A DNA stretch of 64,000 bases, taken from NCBI GenBank assembly GCA_963677605.2, contig CAXXDX010000002.1, forward strand, positions 302,284 to 366,283. Reading direction: 5' to 3'. Position 1 is the first letter of the stretch. Each line of letters opens with the position of its first letter. Shown piece after piece: positions 26,193-34,061 of this stretch. Origin of the DNA: JAGLOK01 sp963677605 (GTDB lineage Bacteria > Bacillota > Clostridia > Christensenellales > UMGS416). The translations under genes and the position numbers were made by a program. The notes under the pieces are model-generated. The model was not told the DNA's origin. It made no database searches and saw only the letters and a program-made list of their open reading frames with translations.

Positions 26193-27620
26193 TTATCGTC
26201 CGAGAAGATAGCTGTCCACTTTCTCCTGAGCGTCATCATCATAAAAATCAATGTCCAGACCGTCGATGTATTTGAGCGCTTCCGCAACTACCGGAAGAAC
26301 ATCTCCGTGAACACCGACACAATGGTGAACATATGGGCCTTCAACCAGCTTCTTTTCAAGTTTAAGCCAATCTTTAACTTCAATCCATACATAGGTTCCC
26401 CAAATATATGGACCCTCTATACCTTTTGCAGCTCCAGCCAAAAGGCTGTATTTTCCGCCGTCTCCGTCAAAGCGCAGTATAGTCATTTCGCCGCCTTTGA
26501 TTTCAGAAAGAACTGCACCGGGCTTTTCACCAGGCAACGCAAACGGACTTCCAAGCTTGGCTTTTGTTCCTGCTTTACAAAGCGAAATAGGATAAGGTCC
26601 GCAGTGCTGCAAAAGCTCGCCGTTGTCGTTTGACGGATGGCGTACTGTCCAGTCAGCAAAGAATGTAGCGGTCGTGCCCATTGCTGCCGCCTGTGCGATA
26701 ACCGATGTTATAGCGCCGTGAATGTCTGTTTCGCATGCCACAGGTATTCCTTCGTCTGTAAGCAGCGCGTTTCCTGTGCAAGGCATCAGGCCAAGGTCTG
26801 CCTGCAGCGCGTCCCAGCACTGTATAGCTGCGGCCTGACATTTGTTTTTATCCACAAAATATCTTACAGCAGTTTTAAGGGCGGCAACTTTGAGTACGCC
26901 TTCCTCGTCAACGCACACTTCCATGTTTTTGTTTATATGCTCAATCGTTTCTTTTACTTTATCATCAGGCTTTTCGATAAGCTGTTTTGCCTTGCGCACT
27001 ACATCGCTCAGCGGAATCGGGCTTATCTGAATTCCGAACTTTTCAAGAAGCTCGCCTTCGTTATACATCATTGTCCAGAAATCCGAAGGTCTTGTAGAAA
27101 TCTGAAGCACTCTTAGGTTTCTGAACACCTTCACAACATTTGCGGCTGCAATGAAGTTTTTGATGCCTCTTTCAAAGCTTGCATCCTGCAGAGTGTCGTT
27201 AGGAATATAAGTAAACGGCACTTTGAAGCGGCGAAGCACTTTACCTGTTGCAAACAGTCCACACTGCGAGTCGCGAAGCCTTGAGCCATCCGGAAGCGGA
27301 TCTTCATCCCTCGGTCCCCATATTGCGACCGGAAGTCCCATTTTCTTTGAAAGCTTGCCTATAATGTCTTCCGTTCCGAAGTTACAGTGAGGAAAAAACA
27401 AAGCATCAACACCGTTTTCCTGCATTTTTGCCATTATTGCATCCAGATCGTCCTCTGAATAAAATAAACCTTCGTCATTTATGTCTTCTATATCCACATA
27501 GTCAATGTTAAGTTCTTTTAAGCGGTCGTAAGTCAGGTCTTTAAATTTTAAAGCATCCTCTTTAGAAAAGATAAATCTTCTTGTTGGCACAACGCCAAGT
27601 TTTACTGTGTATTTTTCCAT
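26193..27620 (-). CDS. L-fucose/arabinose isomerase family sugar isomerase
   Basis: 475 residues from ATG 27620 (AGGAG 8 nt upstream; a TTG six bases earlier is rejected). The layout is that of COG2407: an N-terminal substrate domain, then a catalytic half with candidate metal ligands E297 (VACETDIHG), D323 (FFADWT) and a C-terminal His (HHCVGVHGD). These correspond to the Glu/Asp/His set of FucI. It would convert the aldose freed by the hydrolases to a ketose for the kinase at 28636-30126. It is shorter than E. coli FucI (591) and not orthologous to AraA, so the sugar is open: apiose, arabinose or another pentose. Confidence 0.83.
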   Translation of the reverse strand: MEKYTVKLGVVPTRRFIFSKEDALKFKDLTYDRLKELNIDYVDIEDINDEGLFYSEDDLDAIMAKMQENGVDALFFPHCNFGTEDIIGKLSKKMGLPVAIWGPRDEDPLPDGSRLRDSQCGLFATGKVLRRFKVPFTYIPNDTLQDASFERGIKNFIAAANVVKVFRNLRVLQISTRPSDFWTMMYNEGELLEKFGIQISPIPLSDVVRKAKQLIEKPDDKVKETIEHINKNMEVCVDEEGVLKVAALKTAVRYFVDKNKCQAAAIQCWDALQADLGLMPCTGNALLTDEGIPVACETDIHGAITSVIAQAAAMGTTATFFADWTVRHPSNDNGELLQHCGPYPISLCKAGTKAKLGSPFALPGEKPGAVLSEIKGGEMTILRFDGDGGKYSLLAGAAKGIEGPYIWGTYVWIEVKDWLKLEKKLVEGPYVHHCVGVHGDVLPVVAEALKYIDGLDIDFYDDDAQEKVDSYLLGR

Positions 27621-27622
27621 AA

Positions 27623-28636
27623 TCAAATCTCCTTCACACTGTTTCTTTTAATCAAATCAGTTCCGATTAATATTTTGATATTCTCATTCGTTTTTGAATT
27701 TATAATGTCTGAAAGCCTTCTTACAGCAACTGCGCCCATACCTTCATTGCTTACTTTAACTGTTGTAAGCTGTGGCCTCATCATAACGCAGTACGGCATG
27801 TCGTCAAATCCTATCACCGACACATCATCAGGAAGCTTATATCCAGCCTCTTTCATAGCCCGCGATGCTCCCATTGCGATTATGTCGTTGTCGGCAAACA
27901 AGGCTTTCGGAAGCTTTCCGCCGCTATTTAGATACTCCTGCATGTCGCGGTGCGCACCTTCTATGGTCGGCTCAAGCTTTATTACATTTTCAGGGTTAAA
28001 CGCAATACCATGCTGCGCAAGCGCCACCTGATAGCCCATATATCTTCTCTCAAAGTTATATATGCCGGCAGATGAATGCAAATATCCAATATCGTAGTGT
28101 CCGCATTCAGCAAAATATTTTACCGCCTTGCTCACACCTTGAATGTTGTCTATCTGTACGCTGTCAATGTTTGCCTCGAAGCAGTTGTCCAGCACCAGCA
28201 CAGGCACTTTTGACTGTGCGAAGCTAAATATGTCCTCCTCGCCCATTTCCGTTGCAAGAAGCAGGATGCCTGCTGTGTTTTCATCATTTTCAAACTGGTT
28301 TACATACGCACGTGTATTTGTCTCCTTGTTAAGATATGAAATAATGATGTTAAATCCATTGTTTCTCGCCTCTCCCTCAATGCTTTCAATAAGCTTCGAG
28401 AAAAACGGCGTATCCCCCACAACAAGACCGTGGCTTTTAAACAGGATAAAACGGATATTTTTATGTGCTGCGGTCTTTTTAATCTTTATATTGGTTTCAA
28501 AGCCCATCTGCTCAATTTCATTAAGCACTCTCTCGCGTGTCTTCTGGCTTACCCCTGGCTTGTTGTTTAGCACCAATGAAACAGTGGTTGTTGAAACACC
28601 AAGTTTTTCAGCTATATCTTTTGCGCGAACCGACAT
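27623..28636 (-). CDS. LacI-family regulator embedded in the operon
   Basis: 337 residues. The N-terminal LacI helix-turn-helix is VRAKDIAEKLGVSTTTVSLVLNNKPGVS, with the hinge helix after it, and there is a periplasmic-binding-protein-like effector domain with PDDVSVIGFDDMPYCVMMRPQLTTV. Its ATG overlaps the kinase stop codon by one base and its stop lies 2 bp before the isomerase start, so it is transcribed inside the operon it presumably controls. No matching operator palindrome was identified with confidence near the operon promoter at 31905-31933. Confidence 0.93.
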   Translation of the reverse strand: MSVRAKDIAEKLGVSTTTVSLVLNNKPGVSQKTRERVLNEIEQMGFETNIKIKKTAAHKNIRFILFKSHGLVVGDTPFFSKLIESIEGEARNNGFNIIISYLNKETNTRAYVNQFENDENTAGILLLATEMGEEDIFSFAQSKVPVLVLDNCFEANIDSVQIDNIQGVSKAVKYFAECGHYDIGYLHSSAGIYNFERRYMGYQVALAQHGIAFNPENVIKLEPTIEGAHRDMQEYLNSGGKLPKALFADNDIIAMGASRAMKEAGYKLPDDVSVIGFDDMPYCVMMRPQLTTVKVSNEGMGAVAVRRLSDIINSKTNENIKILIGTDLIKRNSVKEI

Positions 28637-30126
28637 TATGCTTCCATCCTTGCTCGTTTTACGGCGCTTTTCCAGCCGTCATCTAACGACTTTCTTGTTT
28701 CTTCTTTCATGCTTGGCGTATAGAGCCCTCCTTCGCCGCGCAGACCCGCAAGCTCCTCCTGGCTTTTCCATATACCGACAGCAAGTCCTGCCATAAGCGC
28801 GCAGCCTTTAGCCGAAAGCTCTTCAATCTTCGATGTGCTTATATCCGCATCCAGCATATCCGCTAGAAACTGCATCAAAAATGCATTCTTTGTAGGGCCT
28901 CCGTCCGCACGCACCTGCGAAGCTTTCATTCCCGTGTCAAGCGCCGCACAGTCCACGATGTCTTTTACCTGATATGCAATGCTTTCAAGAGCAGCACGCA
29001 CAATGTGCTCTTTCTTGGCGCCTGCGCTCAGTCCACAGATAATAGCGCGTGCTTTTCCATCCCAATACGGTGCGCCCAGCCCGGTAAAGGCCGGTACTAT
29101 ATACACACCTCCGTTGTCGGAAAGCGAACCGGCCATCTCCTCTGACTGCTGTGCGTTTTCCAGAATGCCGATGTCGTCAATCAGCCATTTGATTGTTGCT
29201 GCCGCGTAGTTTATGTTTCCTTCAAACACAAACTCTACACCCTTTTTCATACCCCATGCTACCGATGTTACAAGTCCGTGCTTTGATAAAACGGGCTCGC
29301 TTCCTATGTTCATCATGATGGATGAACCTGTTCCGAAAGTTCCTTTCATCATGCCTTTTTTATAGCAGCTTTGCGCAAACATTGCACCATGCGAATCGCC
29401 GAGTATACCGGCTATCGGCACATTAACATCGGACTCTCCGTCAAAGTCCGTGTGCCCTATCACTTCATCAGAATACACAAGTTCCGCCATCATCTGTTTC
29501 GGTATGTCAAACAGCTCAAGTATCTCATCGTCCCATTTGAGCGTGTTGAGGTTTAGCGCCATTGTTCTGCTGGCGTTTGAATAGTCCGTTACATGCTTTT
29601 TGCCACCTGTAAGCTTCCATACGAGAAAACTGTCCATTGTTCCTGCAAGAATTTTGCCTTCTTCAGCTTTTTTCCTCGCCTCGGGTACATTGTCCAGTAT
29701 CCATTTGAGTTTTGGAATTGAAAAATACGGAGAAAGTTCCAGTCCGGTTTTCTCGCGAATGGTATCCCCCATGCTTTTTATTTCTTTTTGCTGGCAAATG
29801 TCTTCGGCACGGGAGCACTGCCATACAACTGCATTATATATGGGAATGCCTGTTTCTTTATCCCAAGCGATAACAGTTTCGCGCTGATTGCTTATCGCAA
29901 GCACTTCTATGTCGCTCCACTTCATATCGTTTTCGCTGACCAATGTCTTTACTGCCGATATGAAGTTTTTGTATATCTCAAGACCGTCATGCTCCACCCA
30001 GCCCTGTTTGGGAGTTATCTGTCTGTGCGGTTCATCGGTCCTGTATAAAAGCTCGCCTTTGTCATTAAACAGAACAGCTTTTGTCGCAGTGGTACTTTGG
30101 TCAACAGAAACAATATATTTGCTCAT
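28636..30126 (-). CDS. FGGY carbohydrate kinase, glycerol-kinase-like with altered pocket
   Basis: 496 residues, both FGGY domains complete. It resembles glycerol kinase: DQSTTATKAVLF phosphate loop, QRETVIAWDKETG, VVWQCSRA, GTFGTGSSIMMN. Of the residues that bind glycerol in GlpK, Arg-Glu (NQRET) and Tyr (SPYFS) are kept. The Asp-Gln of GDQQAALFG is replaced by GDSHGAMFAQ, so the pocket end differs and a larger or branched polyol/ketose is a reasonable substrate. Its start overlaps the transketolase C-subunit stop by 4 bp. By context it phosphorylates the ketose made by the isomerase (ApsD/AplK/AptAB-type logic). True glycerol kinase remains possible. Confidence 0.85.
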   Translation of the reverse strand: MSKYIVSVDQSTTATKAVLFNDKGELLYRTDEPHRQITPKQGWVEHDGLEIYKNFISAVKTLVSENDMKWSDIEVLAISNQRETVIAWDKETGIPIYNAVVWQCSRAEDICQQKEIKSMGDTIREKTGLELSPYFSIPKLKWILDNVPEARKKAEEGKILAGTMDSFLVWKLTGGKKHVTDYSNASRTMALNLNTLKWDDEILELFDIPKQMMAELVYSDEVIGHTDFDGESDVNVPIAGILGDSHGAMFAQSCYKKGMMKGTFGTGSSIMMNIGSEPVLSKHGLVTSVAWGMKKGVEFVFEGNINYAAATIKWLIDDIGILENAQQSEEMAGSLSDNGGVYIVPAFTGLGAPYWDGKARAIICGLSAGAKKEHIVRAALESIAYQVKDIVDCAALDTGMKASQVRADGGPTKNAFLMQFLADMLDADISTSKIEELSAKGCALMAGLAVGIWKSQEELAGLRGEGGLYTPSMKEETRKSLDDGWKSAVKRARMEA

Positions 30127-31055
30127 CTTTCTACCATTTCCTTTGCAGTCTTTGCAACATTTTCAGCTGTTAAGCCATAGTGCATGAATACTTCCGCGGA
30201 TTCGCCTGTCACTGTCTGCTCGTCGGGAATTCCCATTATCTTAAGAGGTGTGGGAATGTTTTGAGACAGAACTTCGGCAACAGCTCCGCCGAGTCCGCCG
30301 TTTACGCAATGTTCCTCAATAGTTATAATTTTTCCTGTTTCCTTTGCGGCTTTTAATATCGCTTCTTCATCCAGAGGCTTTAATGTGTGCATGTCCAGAA
30401 CCCTTGCTTTAACGCCTTGGCCTTCAAGCTCAAGAGCCGCATCCAATGCAACGCGAACGGTTTCTCCGCATCCGATAATTGTTATATCATCGCCATCGTG
30501 AACCGTGTTTGCCTTGCCTATTTCAAACGGTACGTTGCCGTCTTTATAGACATCTTCAACACCGCCGCGTCCCACACGCACATATACAGGGCCTTCAAAA
30601 TTTACAAGCTGACGAGTCATCTCACGCGTCTGTCTTGCGTCGCTGGGAAGTATGATTGTAATTCCCGCAGTTGCGCGCATCATCGCGATGTCCTGCACCG
30701 AGTGATGGCTTGTGCCAAGCGCGCCGTAGCTTACGCCGCCGCTGACGCCGATAGCTTTAACATTGGTGTTTGAGTAGGCCATGTCGACTTTCACCTGCTC
30801 AAAGCTGCGGGCGGACATGAAACAAGCCGGTCCGCAGACAAACGGCTTTAATCCGCTGAGTGCGATTCCCGCTGCTGTACCCACCATGTTCTGCTCTGCA
30901 ATGCCAAGCTCCACAAACTGCTCAGGAAGCTCATTTGCATAGTCGTTTAGCGTAACGGAGCCTCTTGCATCGGAAGTTAAAACAACTATATCCTTATCTT
31001 CGCGTGCAAGCTCCAATATTGTTTCCGTAAATGCTTTTCTGCATGGAGTTTTCAT
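30123..31055 (-). CDS. Split transketolase, C-terminal subunit (pair 1)
   Basis: 310 residues: pyrimidine domain with ELGIAEQNMVGTAAGIALSG (catalytic Glu) and C-terminal domain (HTLKPLDEEAIL, IEEHCVNGGLGGAVAEVL). It starts 1 bp after the N-subunit stop and overlaps the kinase start by 4 bp, indicating tight coupling. It differs throughout from its counterpart at 18963-19904, for example GVSGGVSYGALGTSHHSVQD in place of GANGGIAGGEKEGVTHQFFED. That loop lies near the substrate channel in transketolases, so the donor or acceptor may differ. Confidence 0.92.
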   Translation of the reverse strand: MKTPCRKAFTETILELAREDKDIVVLTSDARGSVTLNDYANELPEQFVELGIAEQNMVGTAAGIALSGLKPFVCGPACFMSARSFEQVKVDMAYSNTNVKAIGVSGGVSYGALGTSHHSVQDIAMMRATAGITIILPSDARQTREMTRQLVNFEGPVYVRVGRGGVEDVYKDGNVPFEIGKANTVHDGDDITIIGCGETVRVALDAALELEGQGVKARVLDMHTLKPLDEEAILKAAKETGKIITIEEHCVNGGLGGAVAEVLSQNIPTPLKIMGIPDEQTVTGESAEVFMHYGLTAENVAKTAKEMVER

Positions 31056-31056
31056 A

Positions 31057-31893
31057 TTAACCCAACTCCTTTATCTTTTGTTTTATTTCCGAAATCGCCT
31101 GAGCGTACTGCTCGTCGCTGGGCACTCCGTGGTGCCATTTCGCAACATCTTCCATGAAGGATATGCCCTTGCCTTTTGTGGTGTTTGATATTATCATTGT
31201 TGGCTTGCCTTTTTCTGCCTTAGCCTCCGCAATAGCATCCAAGAAGCAGCCGATGTCATTTCCATCACACTCAATCACATGCCACCTGAATGCTTCCCAC
31301 TTATCCTTAAGCGGCTCAAGCCCCATGACATTTTCTGTGTTTCCTGAAATCTGAAGGCCGTTGCGGTCTATTATAGCAATAAGGTTATCAAGCTTATAGT
31401 GGCCTGCTGCCATTGCGGCCTCATATATAGAGCCTTCGCCCTGCTCGCCGTCTCCCATAAGCGTATATACATAATAGTCTTTGTTTTTCATCTTGGCGGC
31501 GATTGCCATGCCGACTGAAACAGGAAGCCCGTGTCCCAGTGCACCTGTGTTCATCTCAATACCCGGCACTTTTCTTGTCGGGTGTCCTATAAGGCGCGAT
31601 TTATACTTACTGAAAGTTTTAAGCTCTTCTTTCGGAAAAAATCCTTTGTCCGCAAGTACTGTGTAGTAGCCTTCTACGCTGTGTCCTTTGCTCAGCACAA
31701 AGCGATCGCGGTCTTCCCAGCTAGGATCCTCAGGTTTTATGTTCATCGCTTCATAGTACAATGCCACAATCATATCGACTGAAGATAGGGAACCTCCCGT
31801 ATGCCCTGTTTTTGCATTGTAAATCATTTCAATGATGTCAAGCCTGCGCTCGTAGCTCGTTTTTTGTAATTTGTTAATAATTGAATCATTCAT
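31057..31893 (-). CDS. Split transketolase, N-terminal subunit (pair 1), first gene of operon
   Basis: 278 residues, thiamine-diphosphate-binding half. Conserved histidines appear in KTGHTGGSLSS, LSKGHSVEGYY, LIGHPTRK and KWHHGVP. The Mg-diphosphate motif is GDGEQGEG...DRNG. It opens the 14-gene operon. No ribosome binding site is visible before the ATG at 31893, and a good promoter places the transcript start only a few bases upstream, so a leaderless or near-leaderless message is likely. Confidence 0.93.
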   Translation of the reverse strand: MNDSIINKLQKTSYERRLDIIEMIYNAKTGHTGGSLSSVDMIVALYYEAMNIKPEDPSWEDRDRFVLSKGHSVEGYYTVLADKGFFPKEELKTFSKYKSRLIGHPTRKVPGIEMNTGALGHGLPVSVGMAIAAKMKNKDYYVYTLMGDGEQGEGSIYEAAMAAGHYKLDNLIAIIDRNGLQISGNTENVMGLEPLKDKWEAFRWHVIECDGNDIGCFLDAIAEAKAEKGKPTMIISNTTKGKGISFMEDVAKWHHGVPSDEQYAQAISEIKQKIKELG

Positions 31894-31904
31894 AATATAA
31901 CTAA

Positions 31905-31933
31905 ATTATATAACTAAATTTATTTATTGTCTA
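31905..31933 (-). promoter_or_regulatory. Promoter of the 14-gene operon, near-leaderless
   Basis: Minus-strand TAGACA (31928-31933) and TATAAT (31905-31910) with exactly 17 bp between. The expected start, near 31898, is about 5 nt before the ATG. A direct repeat (ATATAACTAAATT-like, 31896-31920) overlaps the -10 box and could be a regulator site. Confidence 0.5.
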
Positions 31934-32038
31934 TGTGAATATTTTTATATAGCTATTTAAATTGATTAGATTTTCAAATTATCTTACTCTGGTTTTCTAC
32001 ATATTTCATGTAAAGTAATAATGAGCAAAATAATGCTA

Positions 32039-32073
32039 TAAAAAAAGCACATAGCTTTCTGCTGATGTGCTTG
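32039..32073 (-). terminator. Terminator of the iron-type dehydrogenase
   Basis: AAGCACAT-AGC...GCT-ATGTGCTT stem with a run of T on the minus strand, between the dehydrogenase stop and the operon promoter. It isolates the 14-gene operon from the upstream gene. Confidence 0.82.
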
Positions 32074-32095
32074 TCTCTATTTTATTTTAATGGTT

Positions 32096-33250
32096 TTATT
32101 TCCACAAATCTTTATATATTTTGATCAAATCACTTTTGTCAACTGGATGAATCGAGTTTTGCGGACTTCCGCTCATCATTGCATCGTTTGCCATTTTGTC
32201 CAGATATGACAAGAATTTCTCTTTATCAATGCCGTACTCTTCAAGAGTAGGAATCTCAACAGCGCTGCACAGTTTTCCCAAAGCATCTATAAAAGCATCT
32301 GCTGCATCATTGTTGCTCATGCTGTCATCTGCAGCGCCTATTGTTCTAGCCATTGTCGCATATCGTTCTTCGCAGCCTTCTTTTATATAAGTAAGGCAGT
32401 CTTTCATAAGCATAGCGTTTGATATGCCATGCGGAACATGAAAAAGCGCCCCTATAGGTCTGCTCATTCCGTGAACAACTGTAACAGCTGATATGTTTAT
32501 ACAAACACCTGCAAGGTATGAACCTATAGACATCTCTTCTCGTGCCCATTCGTTGCTTCCGTCATTATATGCTGTGGGCAGGCTTTTAAATATCCTTTTC
32601 ACCGCTTCAAGTGAATACATTTCAGATATCGCATTGCTTTTAATTGATATATATGTTTCAACCGCATGAGCCAGTGCGTCCATTCCGGTGGATGCTGTAA
32701 TGGATTTAGGCGCAGTCAGAGTAAATGACGAGTCAACTATCGCAAGATTCGGGATAAGTGATTCGCCCATAATACGCATTTTTATGTTATTTTGGGTGTC
32801 TGTTATTATTGAATATTTAGCGGATTCGGAACCTGTGCCCGAAGTTGTTGGTATAAGCACCATCGGAGGCAAATCCTCTTCTATGCTCACTCCGTGATAG
32901 TCTGCAATTTTGCCAGGAAGCACTGTCATTGCAGCAATTGCCTTCGCACTGTCAAGCGGACTTCCTCCGCCTATTGCTATTATAAAATCGCAGCCTGAGT
33001 TTTTATATTCCAGAGTGCCGGCTTCAATCATTGTGTCAGTCGGCTCTCCTGTAATATCGTTAAACAATGTATGTGCTATGCCCCATTCATCGAGGCAGTC
33101 AGTCAGTTTTTTTACTCCGCCCGTTCTTGTTATATTCTTTCCGGATACAATAAAAGCCCGTTTACCGAACTCTTTAATATATTCACCGCTTTGCTTTAAA
33201 GCATTTTTGCCCATAACCGTTCTTTTAGGAGCAATAAATTGAAATGCCAT
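32096..33250 (-). CDS. Iron-type (group III) alcohol dehydrogenase
   Basis: 384 residues from ATG 33250, preceded by AAGGGG; a GTG ten codons upstream is rejected. Nucleotide-binding motifs are GGGSPLDSAKA and PTTSGTGSESAKYS. Metal ligands are the Asp and His of GMDALAHAVETYIS and the His residues of VHGMSRPIGALFHVPHG. The N-terminus MAFQFIAPKRTVMGKNAL resembles lactaldehyde/butanol-type members. It lies just upstream of the 14-gene operon in the same direction but has its own terminator. It may handle an aldehyde product of that pathway. The substrate is not determinable here. Confidence 0.92.
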   Translation of the reverse strand: MAFQFIAPKRTVMGKNALKQSGEYIKEFGKRAFIVSGKNITRTGGVKKLTDCLDEWGIAHTLFNDITGEPTDTMIEAGTLEYKNSGCDFIIAIGGGSPLDSAKAIAAMTVLPGKIADYHGVSIEEDLPPMVLIPTTSGTGSESAKYSIITDTQNNIKMRIMGESLIPNLAIVDSSFTLTAPKSITASTGMDALAHAVETYISIKSNAISEMYSLEAVKRIFKSLPTAYNDGSNEWAREEMSIGSYLAGVCINISAVTVVHGMSRPIGALFHVPHGISNAMLMKDCLTYIKEGCEERYATMARTIGAADDSMSNNDAADAFIDALGKLCSAVEIPTLEEYGIDKEKFLSYLDKMANDAMMSGSPQNSIHPVDKSDLIKIYKDLWK

Positions 33251-33428
33251 TTTTATCCCCTTTGATTCTTTGCACTCCACATAGTCTGATGACTTTTCGC
33301 GCAGGTTAAATCATTATAGTCTTTTTGCTTCATTAATGCCAACTTTTTTAAAGCAAATCAATCATTTTGGTTAAAAAAATGCAAATTCTGCAAAGAATTT
33401 AGGCAAAATATTTTATTTTATATGTTTA

Positions 33429-33447
33429 TTAACAATTATATTGTTAA
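33429..33447. repeat. Perfect AT-rich palindrome
   Basis: TTAACAAT-TAT-ATTGTTAA, 8-bp arms with a 3-nt centre, in the gap between the iron-type dehydrogenase and the SemiSWEET-like gene. It could be an operator for the dehydrogenase 180 bp downstream or a weak terminator. There is no clear T-run on the minus side. Confidence 0.4.
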
Positions 33448-33502
33448 GATTTTTCATTTTTCTCAGATAAAGCTAAGCAGCCTAAATCAAATATTCACAT
33501 AA

Positions 33503-33784
33503 CTATTGCTGTTCCTGAAGTTTTCTTTCCCGCTTGCGGTTAACCGCATACAAAACTATATCCGTCGATACCATAATGCCGTTAAGTATATACAGAATTA
33601 AAACAATATCCATGCTGTATATTAATTTGTGGATTGTTCCGGAAACATACCCTATCCCTATGACTATCATGAAAAACAGAGATTTTCCTTTTGTGGACTT
33701 TGACTTTATTGATTTAATAATGGACAGCGGCCATGCCAGTCCGAAACATAAAAGCATAACAGCTTCGAATATACTTAGATTCAT
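33503..33784 (-). CDS. Small three-helix membrane protein resembling SemiSWEET (PQ-loop)
   Basis: 93 residues with three membrane helices (about 7-22, 35-52, 57-79) and a charged tail. The segment LAWPLSIIKSIKSKSTKGKS, directly after helix 1, strongly resembles the PQ-loop region of SemiSWEET sugar transporters (LPQ-x-IKTIKTKSTKDIS), with Pro-Leu in place of Pro-Gln. A GGAGG site precedes the ATG. SemiSWEETs dimerise to move sugars down a gradient. Whether this variant transports anything is untested. It is monocistronic, between the dehydrogenase and the divergent chemoreceptor. Confidence 0.65.
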   Translation of the reverse strand: MNLSIFEAVMLLCFGLAWPLSIIKSIKSKSTKGKSLFFMIVIGIGYVSGTIHKLIYSMDIVLILYILNGIMVSTDIVLYAVNRKRERKLQEQQ

Positions 33785-33950
33785 ATCTTCCTCCGTATTT
33801 ATGTAATAAACACACTTATATCACCTTTTACTACAATTAGCAATGGCATATAAAAAATAATCTCCAAAGTTTAATTTTGGGCTAAAAAACAAAAACAACA
33901 TAAACAATCTAAACATTGTTAACATTGTATAAATATAGTCAATTTGTTGT

Positions 33951-33979
33951 TTGACAGCCAAAAATATGTGTAATAAACT
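33951..33979 (+). promoter_or_regulatory. Promoter of the chemoreceptor gene
   Basis: TTGACA (33951-33956), 17 bp, TAAACT (33974-33979), about 80 nt before the ATG. It is a sigma-A-type promoter and not the flagellar sigma type. Confidence 0.55.
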
Positions 33980-34061
33980 ATATGACATGTTTTTTATTAA
34001 GATATGCAGAAATTATATTTATACATTTATATAAAATAGATAAAATTGAGGGAGATAGGTA

